A stretch of DNA of 64,000 nt from CAVQFO01 sp963711725 (GTDB lineage: Bacteria; Pseudomonadota; Gammaproteobacteria; Nitrococcales; Aquisalimonadaceae), in contig CAVQFO010000028.1 in assembly GCA_963711725.1 (NCBI GenBank), forward strand, positions 93,679 to 157,678. Direction: 5' to 3'. Under the pieces are notes generated by a model. The model saw nothing but the letters and a program-made list of their open reading frames with translations. It was not told the origin of the DNA and made no database searches. Of the stretch, positions 20,608 to 29,829 are shown one piece after another (the stretch's first letter is position 1; the number at the start of each line of letters is the position of its first letter). Both the position numbers and the translations under genes were made by a program.

Positions 20608-21567
20608 ATGCGAATACGACAAGTCTGCATTCTTGGGGGAACCGGCTTCATCGGCCGGCACATTGCCAATCGTCTGGCCGTGCGCAACATCGCGGCCCGC
20701 ATCCTTACCCGGCGCCGGGAGCGCAACCGGGAACTGCTGGTGCTGCCCACGGTTCAGCTCGTGGAGGCCGATGCCTACGACGAGGACGCGCTGGTCCGGC
20801 AGTTCGAGGGAGTGGACGCCGTGATCAACCTGGTCGGCATCCTCAACGAAACCGGCTCCAGCAGCTTCCGCCGGGCCCACGTCGAGCTTCCGCAAAAGAT
20901 CGTCAACGCCTGCCATCGGGCCGGCGTGGACCGGCTGTTGCATATGAGCGCGCTGGGCGCCGACGCCGAGCATGGCCCCAGCGTCTACCAACGGACGAAG
21001 GGCGAAGGCGAACAGCTGGTCCTGCGCGAGGCCGGCGACGCCCTGGCCGTGACCACATTCCGGCCTTCGGTGATCTTCGGCCCGGAAGACAGCTTCTTCA
21101 ACCGCTTCGCCGATCTGCTCAAACTCAGTCCGGGCGTATTCCCGCTGCCCACGCCCAAGACCCGCTTCAAGCCCGTGTACGTGGGCGACGTGGCCGAGGC
21201 CTTCGTCCAAACGCTGGCGGATCGCGAGGCCTTCGGCCGCAGCTATGAACTTTGCGGCCCGGAGGTCTACACCCTGGAGGAACTGGTCCGCTACACGGCT
21301 GAGGCCGCCGGGCTCAAGCGCCGCGTGCTGGGCTTGGGCGCCGGGATGTCGAAACTGCAGGCCCGCGTTCTGGGACTGCTCCCGGGCAAGCCCTATTCCT
21401 ACGACAATTACCTGTCCGCCACCGTGGACAGCATCTGCGATCACGACGGACTGGCGGAGTTGGGCATTCACGCCACAGGCATCGAGGCGATCGTACCCGG
21501 CTACCTCTCCCATCGTAACCAGCGCTGGCGCTACAACCAGTTCCGGCGCATGGCCCGGCGATTCTGA
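20608..21567 (+). CDS. NDUFA9-like atypical short-chain dehydrogenase
   Basis: Predicted 319-residue NAD(P)-binding protein of the atypical SDR group that includes the complex I accessory subunit NDUFA9. The Rossmann motif GGTGFIG is at residues 10-16. DAVINLVGIL and the YxxxK-like pair in SVYQRTKGEGE follow, although the catalytic tyrosine environment is atypical. It begins with a good context (GCGAGAGG) and lies 16 bp upstream of cca, an order common in gammaproteobacteria. Its substrate is unknown; quinone- or lipid-linked roles are proposed for relatives. Confidence 0.85.
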   Translation: MRIRQVCILGGTGFIGRHIANRLAVRNIAARILTRRRERNRELLVLPTVQLVEADAYDEDALVRQFEGVDAVINLVGILNETGSSSFRRAHVELPQKIVNACHRAGVDRLLHMSALGADAEHGPSVYQRTKGEGEQLVLREAGDALAVTTFRPSVIFGPEDSFFNRFADLLKLSPGVFPLPTPKTRFKPVYVGDVAEAFVQTLADREAFGRSYELCGPEVYTLEELVRYTAEAAGLKRRVLGLGAGMSKLQARVLGLLPGKPYSYDNYLSATVDSICDHDGLAELGIHATGIEAIVPGYLSHRNQRWRYNQFRRMARRF

Positions 21568-21583
21568 ACGGCGGAGCTCCGGC

Positions 21584-22807
21584 GTGGAAACCTATCTCGT
21601 AGGCGGCGCCGTCCGTGACGCCCTGCTGGGGCGACCGGTCAAGGAGCGCGATTGGGTGGTCGTGGGCGCCACCACCGAGGACATGCTCGCCCAGGGATAC
21701 CGCCCGGTGGGCAAGGATTTCCCGGTATTCCTGCACCCGGAAACCCACGAGGAATACGCCCTGGCCCGCACAGAGCGCAAAACCGCCCCGGGCTATCACG
21801 GCTTCGTGTTCCACGCCGACCCGGACGTGACCCTGGAACAGGATCTGGAGCGCCGGGATCTGACCATCAACGCCATGGCCCAGGCGCCGGACGGCCGCAT
21901 CATCGACCCCTTCGACGGCCGGGCGGACCTGGAACGGCGGCTCCTGCGCCACGTCTCATCGGCGTTTCAGGAAGATCCGGTCCGCATTCTGCGACTGGCA
22001 CGCTTCGCCGCCCGCTATGCGCCATTGGGCTTCCGGGTGGCGGAGCAGACCCGCGAGCTGGCGCGCGCCATGGCCGCCGCCGGAGAAGTGGACGCGCTGG
22101 TCCCGGAACGGGTCTGGCAGGAAACCGTGCGCGCACTGGCTGAGGACAGCCCCTCCACCTACATCCGCGTTCTGCGGGACTGCCAATGCCTGGCGGTGCT
22201 GTTCCCGGAAATCGACGCCCTGTTCGGCGTGCCGCAACCGGAAAAGTACCATCCCGAGATCGACACCGGCGAGCACACCCTGCTGGCGTTGGACATGGCC
22301 GCAAGCCTGAGCCGCGAGACCACCGTGCGCTTCGCGGCCTTGATGCACGATCTGGGCAAGGCCCGGACCCCGGAAAAGCACTGGCCGTCTCACCGCGGCC
22401 ACGAGGAAGCCGGAGTAAAACCCATCCAGGCCCTGTGCCGTCGCCTGCGCGCGCCCAAGGAGCATGAACAGCTGGCCATACTTGCCGCCCGCTGGCATCT
22501 CCACATTCATCGCGCCGCCGAGCTGCGGCCGGCCACGGTGCTCAAGGTTCTGGAGGCCACCGACGCCTTCCGGCGCCCGGAGCGATTCGAGCATCTGCTG
22601 ACCGTCTGCGAATCCGATGCCCGGGGCCGAACGGGACTGGAAGACCGGGAATACTCCCAGCGCCCGCTGTTCCGGCGCTACAGGGAAGCCGCTGCCGGCG
22701 TTGATGCACGACCCTTCGTGGATCAGGGGCTGCGTGGCGAACAAATCGCCACGGCGCTGCGCAAGGCGCGGACCGACGCCATCCAGGCCGCGGCACCGAC
22801 CGGCTGA
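21584..22807 (+). CDS. cca: Multifunctional CCA-adding tRNA nucleotidyltransferase
   Basis: Predicted 407-residue class II enzyme that adds or repairs the tRNA 3' CCA end. The GTG start at 21584 has GCGGAG upstream and the product begins at the family start (VETYLVGGAVRDALLG). The metal-binding pair is in KERDWVVVG (Glu-x-Asp rather than Asp-x-Asp). RRDLTINAMAQ, the neck region and a C-terminal HD domain with HDLGK near residue 255 match the E. coli-type protein with phosphatase and phosphodiesterase activity. Length is normal. Confidence 0.95.
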   Translation: METYLVGGAVRDALLGRPVKERDWVVVGATTEDMLAQGYRPVGKDFPVFLHPETHEEYALARTERKTAPGYHGFVFHADPDVTLEQDLERRDLTINAMAQAPDGRIIDPFDGRADLERRLLRHVSSAFQEDPVRILRLARFAARYAPLGFRVAEQTRELARAMAAAGEVDALVPERVWQETVRALAEDSPSTYIRVLRDCQCLAVLFPEIDALFGVPQPEKYHPEIDTGEHTLLALDMAASLSRETTVRFAALMHDLGKARTPEKHWPSHRGHEEAGVKPIQALCRRLRAPKEHEQLAILAARWHLHIHRAAELRPATVLKVLEATDAFRRPERFEHLLTVCESDARGRTGLEDREYSQRPLFRRYREAAAGVDARPFVDQGLRGEQIATALRKARTDAIQAAAPTG

Positions 22808-22956
22808 GTTCCCCATAGTGACTTGCATCGCGCGTCCGCTGTTATATTCTGGCCTCTGCCCGGCCGCGTGGCCGGCAGTCGACGTATCGGGCCTCGGGGG
22901 CAGGCAGGCCCGAATGCAGTCGGAGTCAATGTCCGTTAACGGGAGAAGCAAGGATC

Positions 22957-23349
22957 ATGAAACGGATTAACCTGATCGCGCTGTTCGCACTCACGTTCCT
23001 CGCCGTTCTGGCCGCCGGTTGTGTCACCGCACCCATTTACAACGTTGAAAACGCGCCGGTTCCGGCCACCCACAAGGTCACCATGGACCAGGTGGGCGAT
23101 GCCATCGTACGCGCCGGCACCAGCCGCGGCTGGATCATGAAGCGGGTGAAGCCCGGCCATATCGTGGGGACGCTGCAACAGCGGGGCCTGATGGCTCAGG
23201 TGGACATCACCTACAACTCCAAGAGCTACAGCATCAACTACAAGGACAGTCAGGGTCTGAAACACGAAGGCGACCAGATCCACAAGCACTACAACAGCTG
23301 GGTGGATTTCCTGGATCAGAGTATCCGCTCGGAGCTGGCACAGCTCTGA
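22957..23349 (+). CDS. Small putative lipoprotein of unknown function
   Basis: Predicted 130-residue lipoprotein. A lysine-start signal peptide ends in the lipobox LAAGC, so Cys22 would be acylated. Asp is absent at +2, which favours outer-membrane sorting. The mature part is small, polar and mixed alpha/beta, without a motif I can name. It starts with a good ribosome site (GGGAGAAG) and stands alone between cca and the polyene operon. Confidence 0.75.
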   Translation: MKRINLIALFALTFLAVLAAGCVTAPIYNVENAPVPATHKVTMDQVGDAIVRAGTSRGWIMKRVKPGHIVGTLQQRGLMAQVDITYNSKSYSINYKDSQGLKHEGDQIHKHYNSWVDFLDQSIRSELAQL

Positions 23350-23358
23350 CGGAGAGAA

Positions 23359-23420
23359 TTCGCGGCGACGAGCGCCGCTCCTACAGAAAAGACTGTAGGA
23401 GCGGCGCTCGTCGCCGCGAA
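23359..23420. repeat. Inverted REP pair (BIME-like)
   Basis: Arms 23359-23384 and 23395-23420 are perfect 26-bp reverse complements of the first REP type with a 10-bp spacer. A second-type half copy (TTCGCGGTCG...CCGCGAA) lies at 23444-23466. All sit between the convergent lipoprotein and glycosyltransferase genes. Confidence 0.85.
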
Positions 23421-23470
23421 GATCAACCCGGCTTCATCGAAGATTCGCGGTCGTATCGGCCGCGAATTCG

Positions 23471-24223
23471 TCAGCGCGCCGCCCGCTCCGTCCACAGTAC
23501 CCGCCACAATCCCTGGGGATACAGCGCCTTGCGCAGCAGCTTGCCCGCCACCATGCGCACGATGCGGGCGGTATCGGAATGGCGATAATGGCTGGGCCGA
23601 AGATCCGGCGGATAGACCGCTTCGATAGGCACCTCGCCGACGAGGTAACCGGCGTGGCAGGCATCGATCAGGATCTCGCTTTCGAACACGAAACCGCGGT
23701 ATCGACTCCGGCGGTGTCGAAGGCAGCGCAGCAACTGCGCAGGATAGATGCGAAAACCCGACTGGGTATCGCCGATCTTGCGGCCGGCGGCCCAGGAAAT
23801 CCAGAAATTGGCCATGCCGTTGGCGAACCGGCGCAGCCCCGGCACCGATTCCCTGCTCTTCAACCGGGCGGCCACGATCAACGCCGCCGGACGCTCACCG
23901 TGAGCGGCAATCAAACTGGGGATCTCGGCCGCCGGGTGCTGGCCGTCTGCATCCAGCGTCAGCACGGCGGAGGCGCCCGCATCCAGCGCATGGTCGAAGC
24001 CGACCCAAAGCGAACCCGCCTTGCCCAGATTGCGCGGGTTGCGCACAACAGTGACATCCAAGCCATCCAGCGCATCCGCCGTGCCGTCGGTAGAGCCGTC
24101 ATCCACCACGATCAGGCGGTCGACCAGCGGGATCACGGTCGCCGCCACGGCACGGATCGATCCGGCTTCGTTATACGCCGGGATGACGCCAACAATGGAG
24201 GAATGAAGGCTTTGCATACCCAT
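23471..24223 (-). CDS. GT2-family glycosyltransferase of the polyene cluster
   Basis: Predicted 250-residue inverting GT-A glycosyltransferase. The nucleotide-binding VVDDGSTDGT segment near residue 40 and the metal-binding TLDADGQH near 88 are intact, and there is no C-terminal membrane region. It ends the polyene operon, 74 bp after the ketoreductase. In E. coli-type aryl polyene clusters a GT2 domain is fused to an acyltransferase (ApeJ). Here the acyltransferase is a separate gene at 30439, so this protein may supply the missing half. The sugar is unknown. Confidence 0.85.
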   Translation of the reverse strand: MGMQSLHSSIVGVIPAYNEAGSIRAVAATVIPLVDRLIVVDDGSTDGTADALDGLDVTVVRNPRNLGKAGSLWVGFDHALDAGASAVLTLDADGQHPAAEIPSLIAAHGERPAALIVAARLKSRESVPGLRRFANGMANFWISWAAGRKIGDTQSGFRIYPAQLLRCLRHRRSRYRGFVFESEILIDACHAGYLVGEVPIEAVYPPDLRPSHYRHSDTARIVRMVAGKLLRKALYPQGLWRVLWTERAAR

Positions 24224-24297
24224 GGGATCGCTCTGAATTTATCGTTATAAGCCGGGTATTCCGACCTCGTTTCATCCTTGAAACGTATTGCTGTTTA

Positions 24298-25035
24298 CTA
24301 TCCGGCGCAAGTCATGGCGCCGTCAATGGCGATCACCTGGCCGGAGATATAGCTTGCCCTATCCGAAGCCAGGAATCCTACCAGGGCGGCCACCTCTTCG
24401 GGCGAGCCGGCACGCTGCATGGGCACCATGCCCTTGACCTGCTCCGGCGTGAACGTGCCTTCGCTCATCTCCGTTTCGATCAACCCGGGCGCTACCACGT
24501 TGACGGTAATTCCCCGGGACGCCAGCTCTCGGGCGAGGGACTTGCTGGCACCATGCAGGCCGGCCTTCGCCGCGGCGTAGTTGGCCTGGCCGCGATTGCC
24601 CATGATTCCGGAAACCGATGACACGTTGATGACCCGCCCCCAGCGGGTGCGCGCCATGGGCAGCAACAGCGGCTGCGTGACGTTGAAAAAGCCGTTCAGG
24701 GAAGCATCCAGTACCCGGTGCCACTGCTCCTGGCTCATACCCGCCATGGGGGCGTCCAGGTGCAGGCCGGCATTGTTGACCACCACCTGGATGGGACCGC
24801 CCTGCAGCAGCTCCCCCAGGGCGGCGCCGGCGGCCTCGGCATCGGCCACGTCGAAACACACCGCCTCGGCGCTGCCGCCCGCGTCCCGAATCGCTCCGGC
24901 GGTGGCCTCCGCCCGCTGGGGGCGGCTGTTGCCGTGGACGATGACGTGCAAGCCCGCACCCGCCAGTTCCGTGGCTATGGCCGTACCGATGTGGCCGCTG
25001 CCGCCCGTGACCAAGGCCCGCTTCATCTCCGTCAT
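24298..25035 (-). CDS. 3-ketoacyl-ACP reductase (FabG/ApeQ-like)
   Basis: Predicted 245-residue short-chain dehydrogenase reducing 3-ketoacyl-ACP with NADPH. The cofactor loop TGGSGHIG is near residue 10. NNAG, the catalytic Ser in SSVSG and the Y-x-x-x-K pair in NYAAAKAGLHGASKS are present. The frame also offers ATG 25026 (MKRALVTGG). It follows the ApeP-like dehydratase by 3 bp, so it belongs to the polyene operon and would act as ketoreductase of each elongation cycle, like ApeQ. It is distinct from a housekeeping fabG only by context. Confidence 0.9.
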   Translation of the reverse strand: MTEMKRALVTGGSGHIGTAIATELAGAGLHVIVHGNSRPQRAEATAGAIRDAGGSAEAVCFDVADAEAAGAALGELLQGGPIQVVVNNAGLHLDAPMAGMSQEQWHRVLDASLNGFFNVTQPLLLPMARTRWGRVINVSSVSGIMGNRGQANYAAAKAGLHGASKSLARELASRGITVNVVAPGLIETEMSEGTFTPEQVKGMVPMQRAGSPEEVAALVGFLASDRASYISGQVIAIDGAMTCAG

Positions 25036-25038
25036 GGG

Positions 25039-25494
25039 CTACTCACCTTCCGCAAACATGACCATGGCCCGCCCACTGAGCAGGATCTGCCCGTCGGCGG
25101 CCACCTGGAATTCGTACATGATCCCGGCGCGGTCGCCCATCAGGCGGTCGCACTGAATCACGAGATCGGAGTCGAAGACATCGAGGCGCTCCACACCCAG
25201 CGCCACGTCCCGGGCCATGGCGAGGAAGCCGGCGCGGGCCTCGCCATGGCCGCCATCGGCATCCAGCAGAGCACCGTGAACCGCCATCGCCTGGGCGGCG
25301 TATTCGATGCCGTTGACGGCCGCCAAGGCCCCGTCGGCACGCAGCGGGTTCGAGGCATCGCGATGACTGCTTGCGACACAGATGATGCGCTCCGCCGACC
25401 AGTCCTTGACGCCATCCAGCAAGCACATGGCGCCGGCGTGCGGCACCAGGCGTGCGATCGCCTCCCGGTCCAGTTGCCTCGCGGCGCCGCTCAC
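25039..25494 (-). CDS. Hotdog-fold dehydratase (ApeP-like)
   Basis: Predicted 151-residue hotdog protein of the ApeP/FabZ-like group. VPHAGAMCLLDGV near residue 17 carries the catalytic His, and the strand ICVASSHRDASNPLR follows as in the family. GTG 25494 overlaps the stop of the preceding gene in a 4-bp GTGA junction. In characterised aryl polyene systems ApeP pairs with ApeI to dehydrate 3-hydroxyacyl-ACP, and the ApeI-like partner is at 31344. Confidence 0.82.
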   Translation of the reverse strand: MSGAARQLDREAIARLVPHAGAMCLLDGVKDWSAERIICVASSHRDASNPLRADGALAAVNGIEYAAQAMAVHGALLDADGGHGEARAGFLAMARDVALGVERLDVFDSDLVIQCDRLMGDRAGIMYEFQVAADGQILLSGRAMVMFAEGE

Positions 25495-26279
25495 GGATTC
25501 ACCATCCGAACCCGCAGCGCCCCTTCGTAATAGGGCAACGCCAGATCGCCGCTCCCCAGGGCAATCCGCCATAGCAGCGGCAGCGCACGGGCGGCGGGAT
25601 TGACCGCGCGCAACGCTTCCAGCCCGGCATCCTCCATGGGCGTGATATCCGCGGCTTCGGAATCCAGCTCCAGATCGAGCCGCGCCAGGGCATCGGCGCC
25701 GCCCTGTCCGGCCAAGCGCAGGGCCACGCCGAAAGGTTCGTCGATACGGCGCGCGGCGTGCAGCGGCTCCGGAGGCACGAGGTCATAGGCCACCAGCAGG
25801 CATTGATCCAGGCCGTCCACGCTGACCCAGGAAGCGGCTTCCAGCAGGCCGGCGGCGAAGGAATCGTCGAATCCGGAAACAGCGCTGGTATTGCGCTGGG
25901 AATGGGCGGCAATACTCCAGTAGCCGGCCGGCGCGTTGTGTACCGAATTATGGAACCGGGTGGGCGAAACCCACGGATTCTCCGAGGCCAGGCTGCGGCA
26001 GATCTGATCGAAGATGCCGGTGTCGCCCTCGGACGAGGCGAAAACCGCGGCCATGGCCGTATCCGCGGCGCCTTCCAGGGCCTGTTCCGAGGCGGCCATG
26101 GCCAGCTTCACCGCGGGGCTGGCGCGGCGTCGCTCCGTGGCGGGCAGGCTGGTCGGCGCCAACCGCGGCAGCGGCTCCTTCCGGTAGGGTGCTTCGCCGC
26201 GCAGGACCGCCCGCGCCGCGGGCCAGTCGATCATGCCCGGCGCCACCACGCCCAGCGCTTTCACGTACAAGGTGATCAA
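25491..26279 (-). CDS. Ketosynthase-like chain-length-factor protein (ApeC-like)
   Basis: Predicted 262-residue protein covering only the N-terminal half of a beta-ketoacyl synthase fold. The conserved SVHNAPAGYW segment is near residue 112, but there is no active-site Cys or the two catalytic His. Such short synthases act as non-catalytic partners of a full ketosynthase and set chain length. It overlaps the ketosynthase gene upstream and the dehydratase gene downstream by 4 bp each, so equimolar synthesis with the ketosynthase is likely. Confidence 0.82.
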   Translation of the reverse strand: MITLYVKALGVVAPGMIDWPAARAVLRGEAPYRKEPLPRLAPTSLPATERRRASPAVKLAMAASEQALEGAADTAMAAVFASSEGDTGIFDQICRSLASENPWVSPTRFHNSVHNAPAGYWSIAAHSQRNTSAVSGFDDSFAAGLLEAASWVSVDGLDQCLLVAYDLVPPEPLHAARRIDEPFGVALRLAGQGGADALARLDLELDSEAADITPMEDAGLEALRAVNPAARALPLLWRIALGSGDLALPYYEGALRVRMVNP

Positions 26280-27472
26280 GAGTTCGCCCCGAAAACCAGG
26301 CAGCAGTTGTTGCCGCCGAAACCAAAGGAATTGCTGGCCACGCGCCGCAGGCCGCGTTGCTCGTTACTCACCTGGACCGCCGTGGCGAACCCGGGATCCA
26401 CACTCCGGGTATTCAGGCTGCCGGGGACCAGTCCGTTTTGCAGGCACAGTGCGGAAATCACCGCCTCGGTGATACCGGCCGCGCCCAGGGTGTGCCCCGT
26501 CCAACCCTTGGTGGAGCTGCAGGCGGTGTCGGTACCGAATACCTGCTTCACCGCGGCGTCCTCCATGCGATCGTTGGTGGGCGTGGCGGTGCCGTGCAGG
26601 TTCACATAGTCGATATCGCCCGCCTGCAGGCCCGCCCGGGCCAGCGCCTCGGTCATGGCCTTGGCCGCGCCCCCGCCCCGGGGATCCGGCGTGGACATGT
26701 GGTGGGCATCGCTGGACTCGCCGTAGCCCAGCAGCAGCACGTCGCCGGACTCGGCCCGGTCGGGGCGCTCCAACAGCGCGAAACCCGCGCCCTCGCCGAT
26801 GGAAAGGCCGTCGCGGCCGGCATCCGCCGGCCGGCAGATGTCCCGGGACACCAGCTCCAGCGAGGAAAATCCGTACAAGGTGGTGAGGCAGAGGCTGTCC
26901 ACACCGCCCACCACTGCAGCGTCGCAGATCCCCGCCTGGATGTAGCGGTGCGCCGTGGCAAACACCTTGGCGCTGGAGGAGCAGGCCGTGGAAATCGACA
27001 ACGCCGGTCCCCGCAGGCCCAGGTAGCGGCGGCTGAAATCCGTCAGGGAATACAGGTTATGGGTTTCACGGTAATGGTAGTCCGCGGGCAACGCGCCGTG
27101 GTTGCGATCCAGCTCCCGATACGCCAGCTCCGTGCTGAGGACCCCGGAGGTGCTGGTACCCAGGAATACACCGACCCGGGCTGCGCCGTAGCGCCGCGCG
27201 GCGTCCCGCGCCGCGCGCTCGAAACCGTCCGCACCCAGGCCCATCAAGGCCAGGCGATTGTTCCGGCAGTCGTAGTCCGCCAGCTCCGCCGGGACACCTT
27301 GAGCCTCCACGCCGTCGACCCGGCCCACGTAGGTTTCCAGGTCCGCATGTTCGAAGTCGTTGGGGCGCAGGCCCGTACGCCGTTCCCGCAGCGCGGCCAG
27401 CGTGGCGGCGGCGCCGTGGCCCAGGGCGTTGACCGCCGTGAAGTGGCTGAGAACCAGAGGTTGAATCCGCAT
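26276..27472 (-). CDS. Beta-ketoacyl-ACP synthase of the polyene cluster
   Basis: Predicted 398-residue condensing enzyme of the KAS I/II type. The nucleophile Cys is in STACSSS near residue 161. The two catalytic His are in NLHGTATPTND near 291 and GWTGHTLGAAG near 323, and the NSFGFGGNN tail is present, so all catalytic residues are in place. It would extend the polyene with malonyl-ACP together with the neighbouring chain-length-factor-like protein. ATG 27472 (MRIQPL) is the first start that fits the homology. Canonical clusters carry a second synthase (ApeR type); none is seen here. Confidence 0.88.
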   Translation of the reverse strand: MRIQPLVLSHFTAVNALGHGAAATLAALRERRTGLRPNDFEHADLETYVGRVDGVEAQGVPAELADYDCRNNRLALMGLGADGFERAARDAARRYGAARVGVFLGTSTSGVLSTELAYRELDRNHGALPADYHYRETHNLYSLTDFSRRYLGLRGPALSISTACSSSAKVFATAHRYIQAGICDAAVVGGVDSLCLTTLYGFSSLELVSRDICRPADAGRDGLSIGEGAGFALLERPDRAESGDVLLLGYGESSDAHHMSTPDPRGGGAAKAMTEALARAGLQAGDIDYVNLHGTATPTNDRMEDAAVKQVFGTDTACSSTKGWTGHTLGAAGITEAVISALCLQNGLVPGSLNTRSVDPGFATAVQVSNEQRGLRRVASNSFGFGGNNCCLVFGANS

Positions 27473-27525
27473 AAGCGTTTGTTGAGTCCATGCCCGGGGG
27501 TACGCCCGTCCGTACCCGCTCAATT

Positions 27526-29829
27526 CTAGTTCGGGGTGCGGCGCCCGCGTTGAATGGCCGCTCCCGCAAAGGCGAGCAGCATGGCGAACAGGCTGCCGCA
27601 GGCGGCCGTCAGTCCGATGGCGTGAAGAACAGGAACACTGGAAGTGGCCAGCAGACCGAAAACCAGAATCGTCGATGCCGCACACACCATCACGGCATAA
27701 GTGCTCTTCGCCCCGTGGTCGTCTTCCTCAGGCCGGGTGGCGAACACCCCGTAATCGATGCCCAATCCTACCACCAGCAGCAGCGTAACCAAGTGGAAGA
27801 TCGACAGGGCTTTGCCCAGCAGGGTCAGCAGCGCCACCACCATCAACACCGCGCCCATGCCGCTCCAGGCCACGGCGGCCACCCTCCGGGGCCGCCGCAA
27901 CGCCACCAGCAGGACGATCAGAATGGCCAAAGCGCCCCATCCCGACTGTGCCAGCGCCGCATCCCGGTAGGCCGCGATCATGTCCTCGGTCCGCTGCTTG
28001 AGATCCACGAAGCGCACGCGCCCGCCGGAGTCATCGGCCAGGGCCCGCAGGGGCTGGGTCGCAGTCACCCCGCGCAACGGCACAAGCGCCGCCCAGCCCT
28101 CGCCCCGGCGCACCAGCAGCCGGCCGACCTGATCCCGCAGGGGACCGGCGAGATCCTTACCAGGCACCAGGGGCGTGGCCTGCCGGCTCCAGGCCACATC
28201 CTTGATGAACGGCTGAAAGACGTCCGGGCGAAACGGCAGACCGTCGATAGCCTGGGCGAGACGCTGCTTCAGGACGTCCGGCTGGGGCAATGCGCTTCGG
28301 CGCTGCAATTGGGCGCGGCGGCTTGGCAGATAGCGGGTGACCAATTCGTAGCCGCCCAGGGCCTTGCCCCCGGCAAGGCGATCCAGGCCTGGCCGCAGAT
28401 CCTCGCACGCCTCCAGCACGGCCTGCCGGTCGGCACCGGCAACCACCAGCAGATAGCGGGAGCCGCCCACGCCAAGGGCGCTGCGCAAGTCGATCTCACG
28501 CTCCTTGACCGCACGCGGCATGGGACTGAGGGCGGCCAGATCGCTCTGCCAAACCGGGGGATGCCAAGCCAGATAACCCCCCGCCAGCACCGGGAGGACC
28601 ATGGCAGCCGCGCCCAGGACACGCGGCGCCGGCAGTCCCGGCAGCGGAGGGAAACGCAGATCCCGGCCCATCCCACCCATGCGCGGCAGCAGATAACGGG
28701 TGGCCAGCCCTGCCGTGAGCAAACCCACCACGGCAAACACGCCCAGTTGCATCAAGCCCGTAAAGCCGGAAAACAGCAGCGCCGAGAACCCCAGCAGCGT
28801 GGTCACCATGCCCAGGGCCATGGCCGGCCAGATCCGGCGCGCGGCATCCGGCGGCCGCTCGCCTTCGCGGCGGTGGATAAACAAGTGCAGCGGATAGTCG
28901 ATGGCCACGCCCAGCAGCGTCACGCCGAAGGCCAATGTGATCCCGTGTACGGAACCAAACACGAGAGCCACCGCAACCACCGCAACCAGCACCCCGGAGG
29001 CCAACGGTACGCCGGCCAGGATCAACAACGGCAAGCGCCGCAACACCAGGAGCAGCAACAGCGCCAGGGCCACCGAGGCCAATACCGAGAGCACTACGGT
29101 CTGGTGGCGGATCGCTCGCGCGGAATCCAGGGCCACCGACGGCGTGCCCGCCAACTGCAGGTGCGCACCGGTGCCGGCAGCGGCATCCTTGAACGCACCT
29201 TCCAGGGACGCCCGGGCACGGGCCTGGGCGGCGGCATCGAACGGCCCGGCGGCCGTCCATACCAGCATCAGCGCCCGGCGGCCCTGCGGGTCGAACCACA
29301 CTCCATGGCGCCGCGCCGGGCCTTCCCGGGACCAGCCCTGCAGAAGGTGAAGCATCTCGCCGGTGGGATCGGCAGCGGCGAGCTGGGGATCGAACAGGTT
29401 GACCGGCGCCGACAGCAGGTCCAGCAGGCGGCGGAGTTCGGCGCGCAGGGCCGATACGGTGAAATGGTCGGGATCGACCTGGTCGCTCAGCAGGTAGCGG
29501 TAGCGGAAGACCTGGTCCCGGAGAGACTCGGGCAGCGGGCCGCCGCCATTGCTTGCCAGTGTGAACTGCGGATCGTGCCGCAGACGCCCGAGCAGGCCTT
29601 TGCTCACCCGGGCCAGCTGCGCGGGCTCGGCGCCGCCGATGGCGACGATGATCATGCCCGCGTCACCGCCCCGGCGGATCTGATCCACCAGCATACGCTG
29701 ATCCGGATCGTGCCCCGCCGGCAGGAACACGCCCAAGTCGTTACTGACCCGCACCCCCGTGGCCACCACCGCCGCCAGCACGGCGCAGGCCACCAGCCAG
29801 CCCAGAAACCAGCGCACGCCTGCGTTCAT
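27526..29829 (-). CDS. MMPL/RND-family exporter of the polyene cluster
   Basis: Predicted 767-residue inner-membrane transporter with about 12 hydrophobic segments. It has the MMPL layout: segment 1, a periplasmic domain (about residues 35-230), five segments, a second periplasmic domain, then five segments. Members move lipids or lipid-linked products across or out of the inner membrane. It overlaps the LolA-like gene by 4 bp, so the two are coupled. This pairing, also found in aryl polyene loci, suggests transfer of the finished acylated polyene from the inner membrane to a periplasmic carrier. Confidence 0.88.
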   Translation of the reverse strand: MNAGVRWFLGWLVACAVLAAVVATGVRVSNDLGVFLPAGHDPDQRMLVDQIRRGGDAGMIIVAIGGAEPAQLARVSKGLLGRLRHDPQFTLASNGGGPLPESLRDQVFRYRYLLSDQVDPDHFTVSALRAELRRLLDLLSAPVNLFDPQLAAADPTGEMLHLLQGWSREGPARRHGVWFDPQGRRALMLVWTAAGPFDAAAQARARASLEGAFKDAAAGTGAHLQLAGTPSVALDSARAIRHQTVVLSVLASVALALLLLLVLRRLPLLILAGVPLASGVLVAVVAVALVFGSVHGITLAFGVTLLGVAIDYPLHLFIHRREGERPPDAARRIWPAMALGMVTTLLGFSALLFSGFTGLMQLGVFAVVGLLTAGLATRYLLPRMGGMGRDLRFPPLPGLPAPRVLGAAAMVLPVLAGGYLAWHPPVWQSDLAALSPMPRAVKEREIDLRSALGVGGSRYLLVVAGADRQAVLEACEDLRPGLDRLAGGKALGGYELVTRYLPSRRAQLQRRSALPQPDVLKQRLAQAIDGLPFRPDVFQPFIKDVAWSRQATPLVPGKDLAGPLRDQVGRLLVRRGEGWAALVPLRGVTATQPLRALADDSGGRVRFVDLKQRTEDMIAAYRDAALAQSGWGALAILIVLLVALRRPRRVAAVAWSGMGAVLMVVALLTLLGKALSIFHLVTLLLVVGLGIDYGVFATRPEEDDHGAKSTYAVMVCAASTILVFGLLATSSVPVLHAIGLTAACGSLFAMLLAFAGAAIQRGRRTPN

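Noticed and set aside
22823..22855. A possible promoter (TTGCAT and TATATT) ahead of the lipoprotein gene.
   Set aside because: The spacing is only 14 bp, too short for a sigma70 promoter, and no better pair was found.
24298..27472. The ketosynthase and reductase taken as housekeeping fabF and fabG.
   Set aside because: They lie in one tight operon with a chain-length factor, an ACP ligase, MMPL and LolA, which points to a dedicated polyene pathway; fabD, fabH and acpP are absent.
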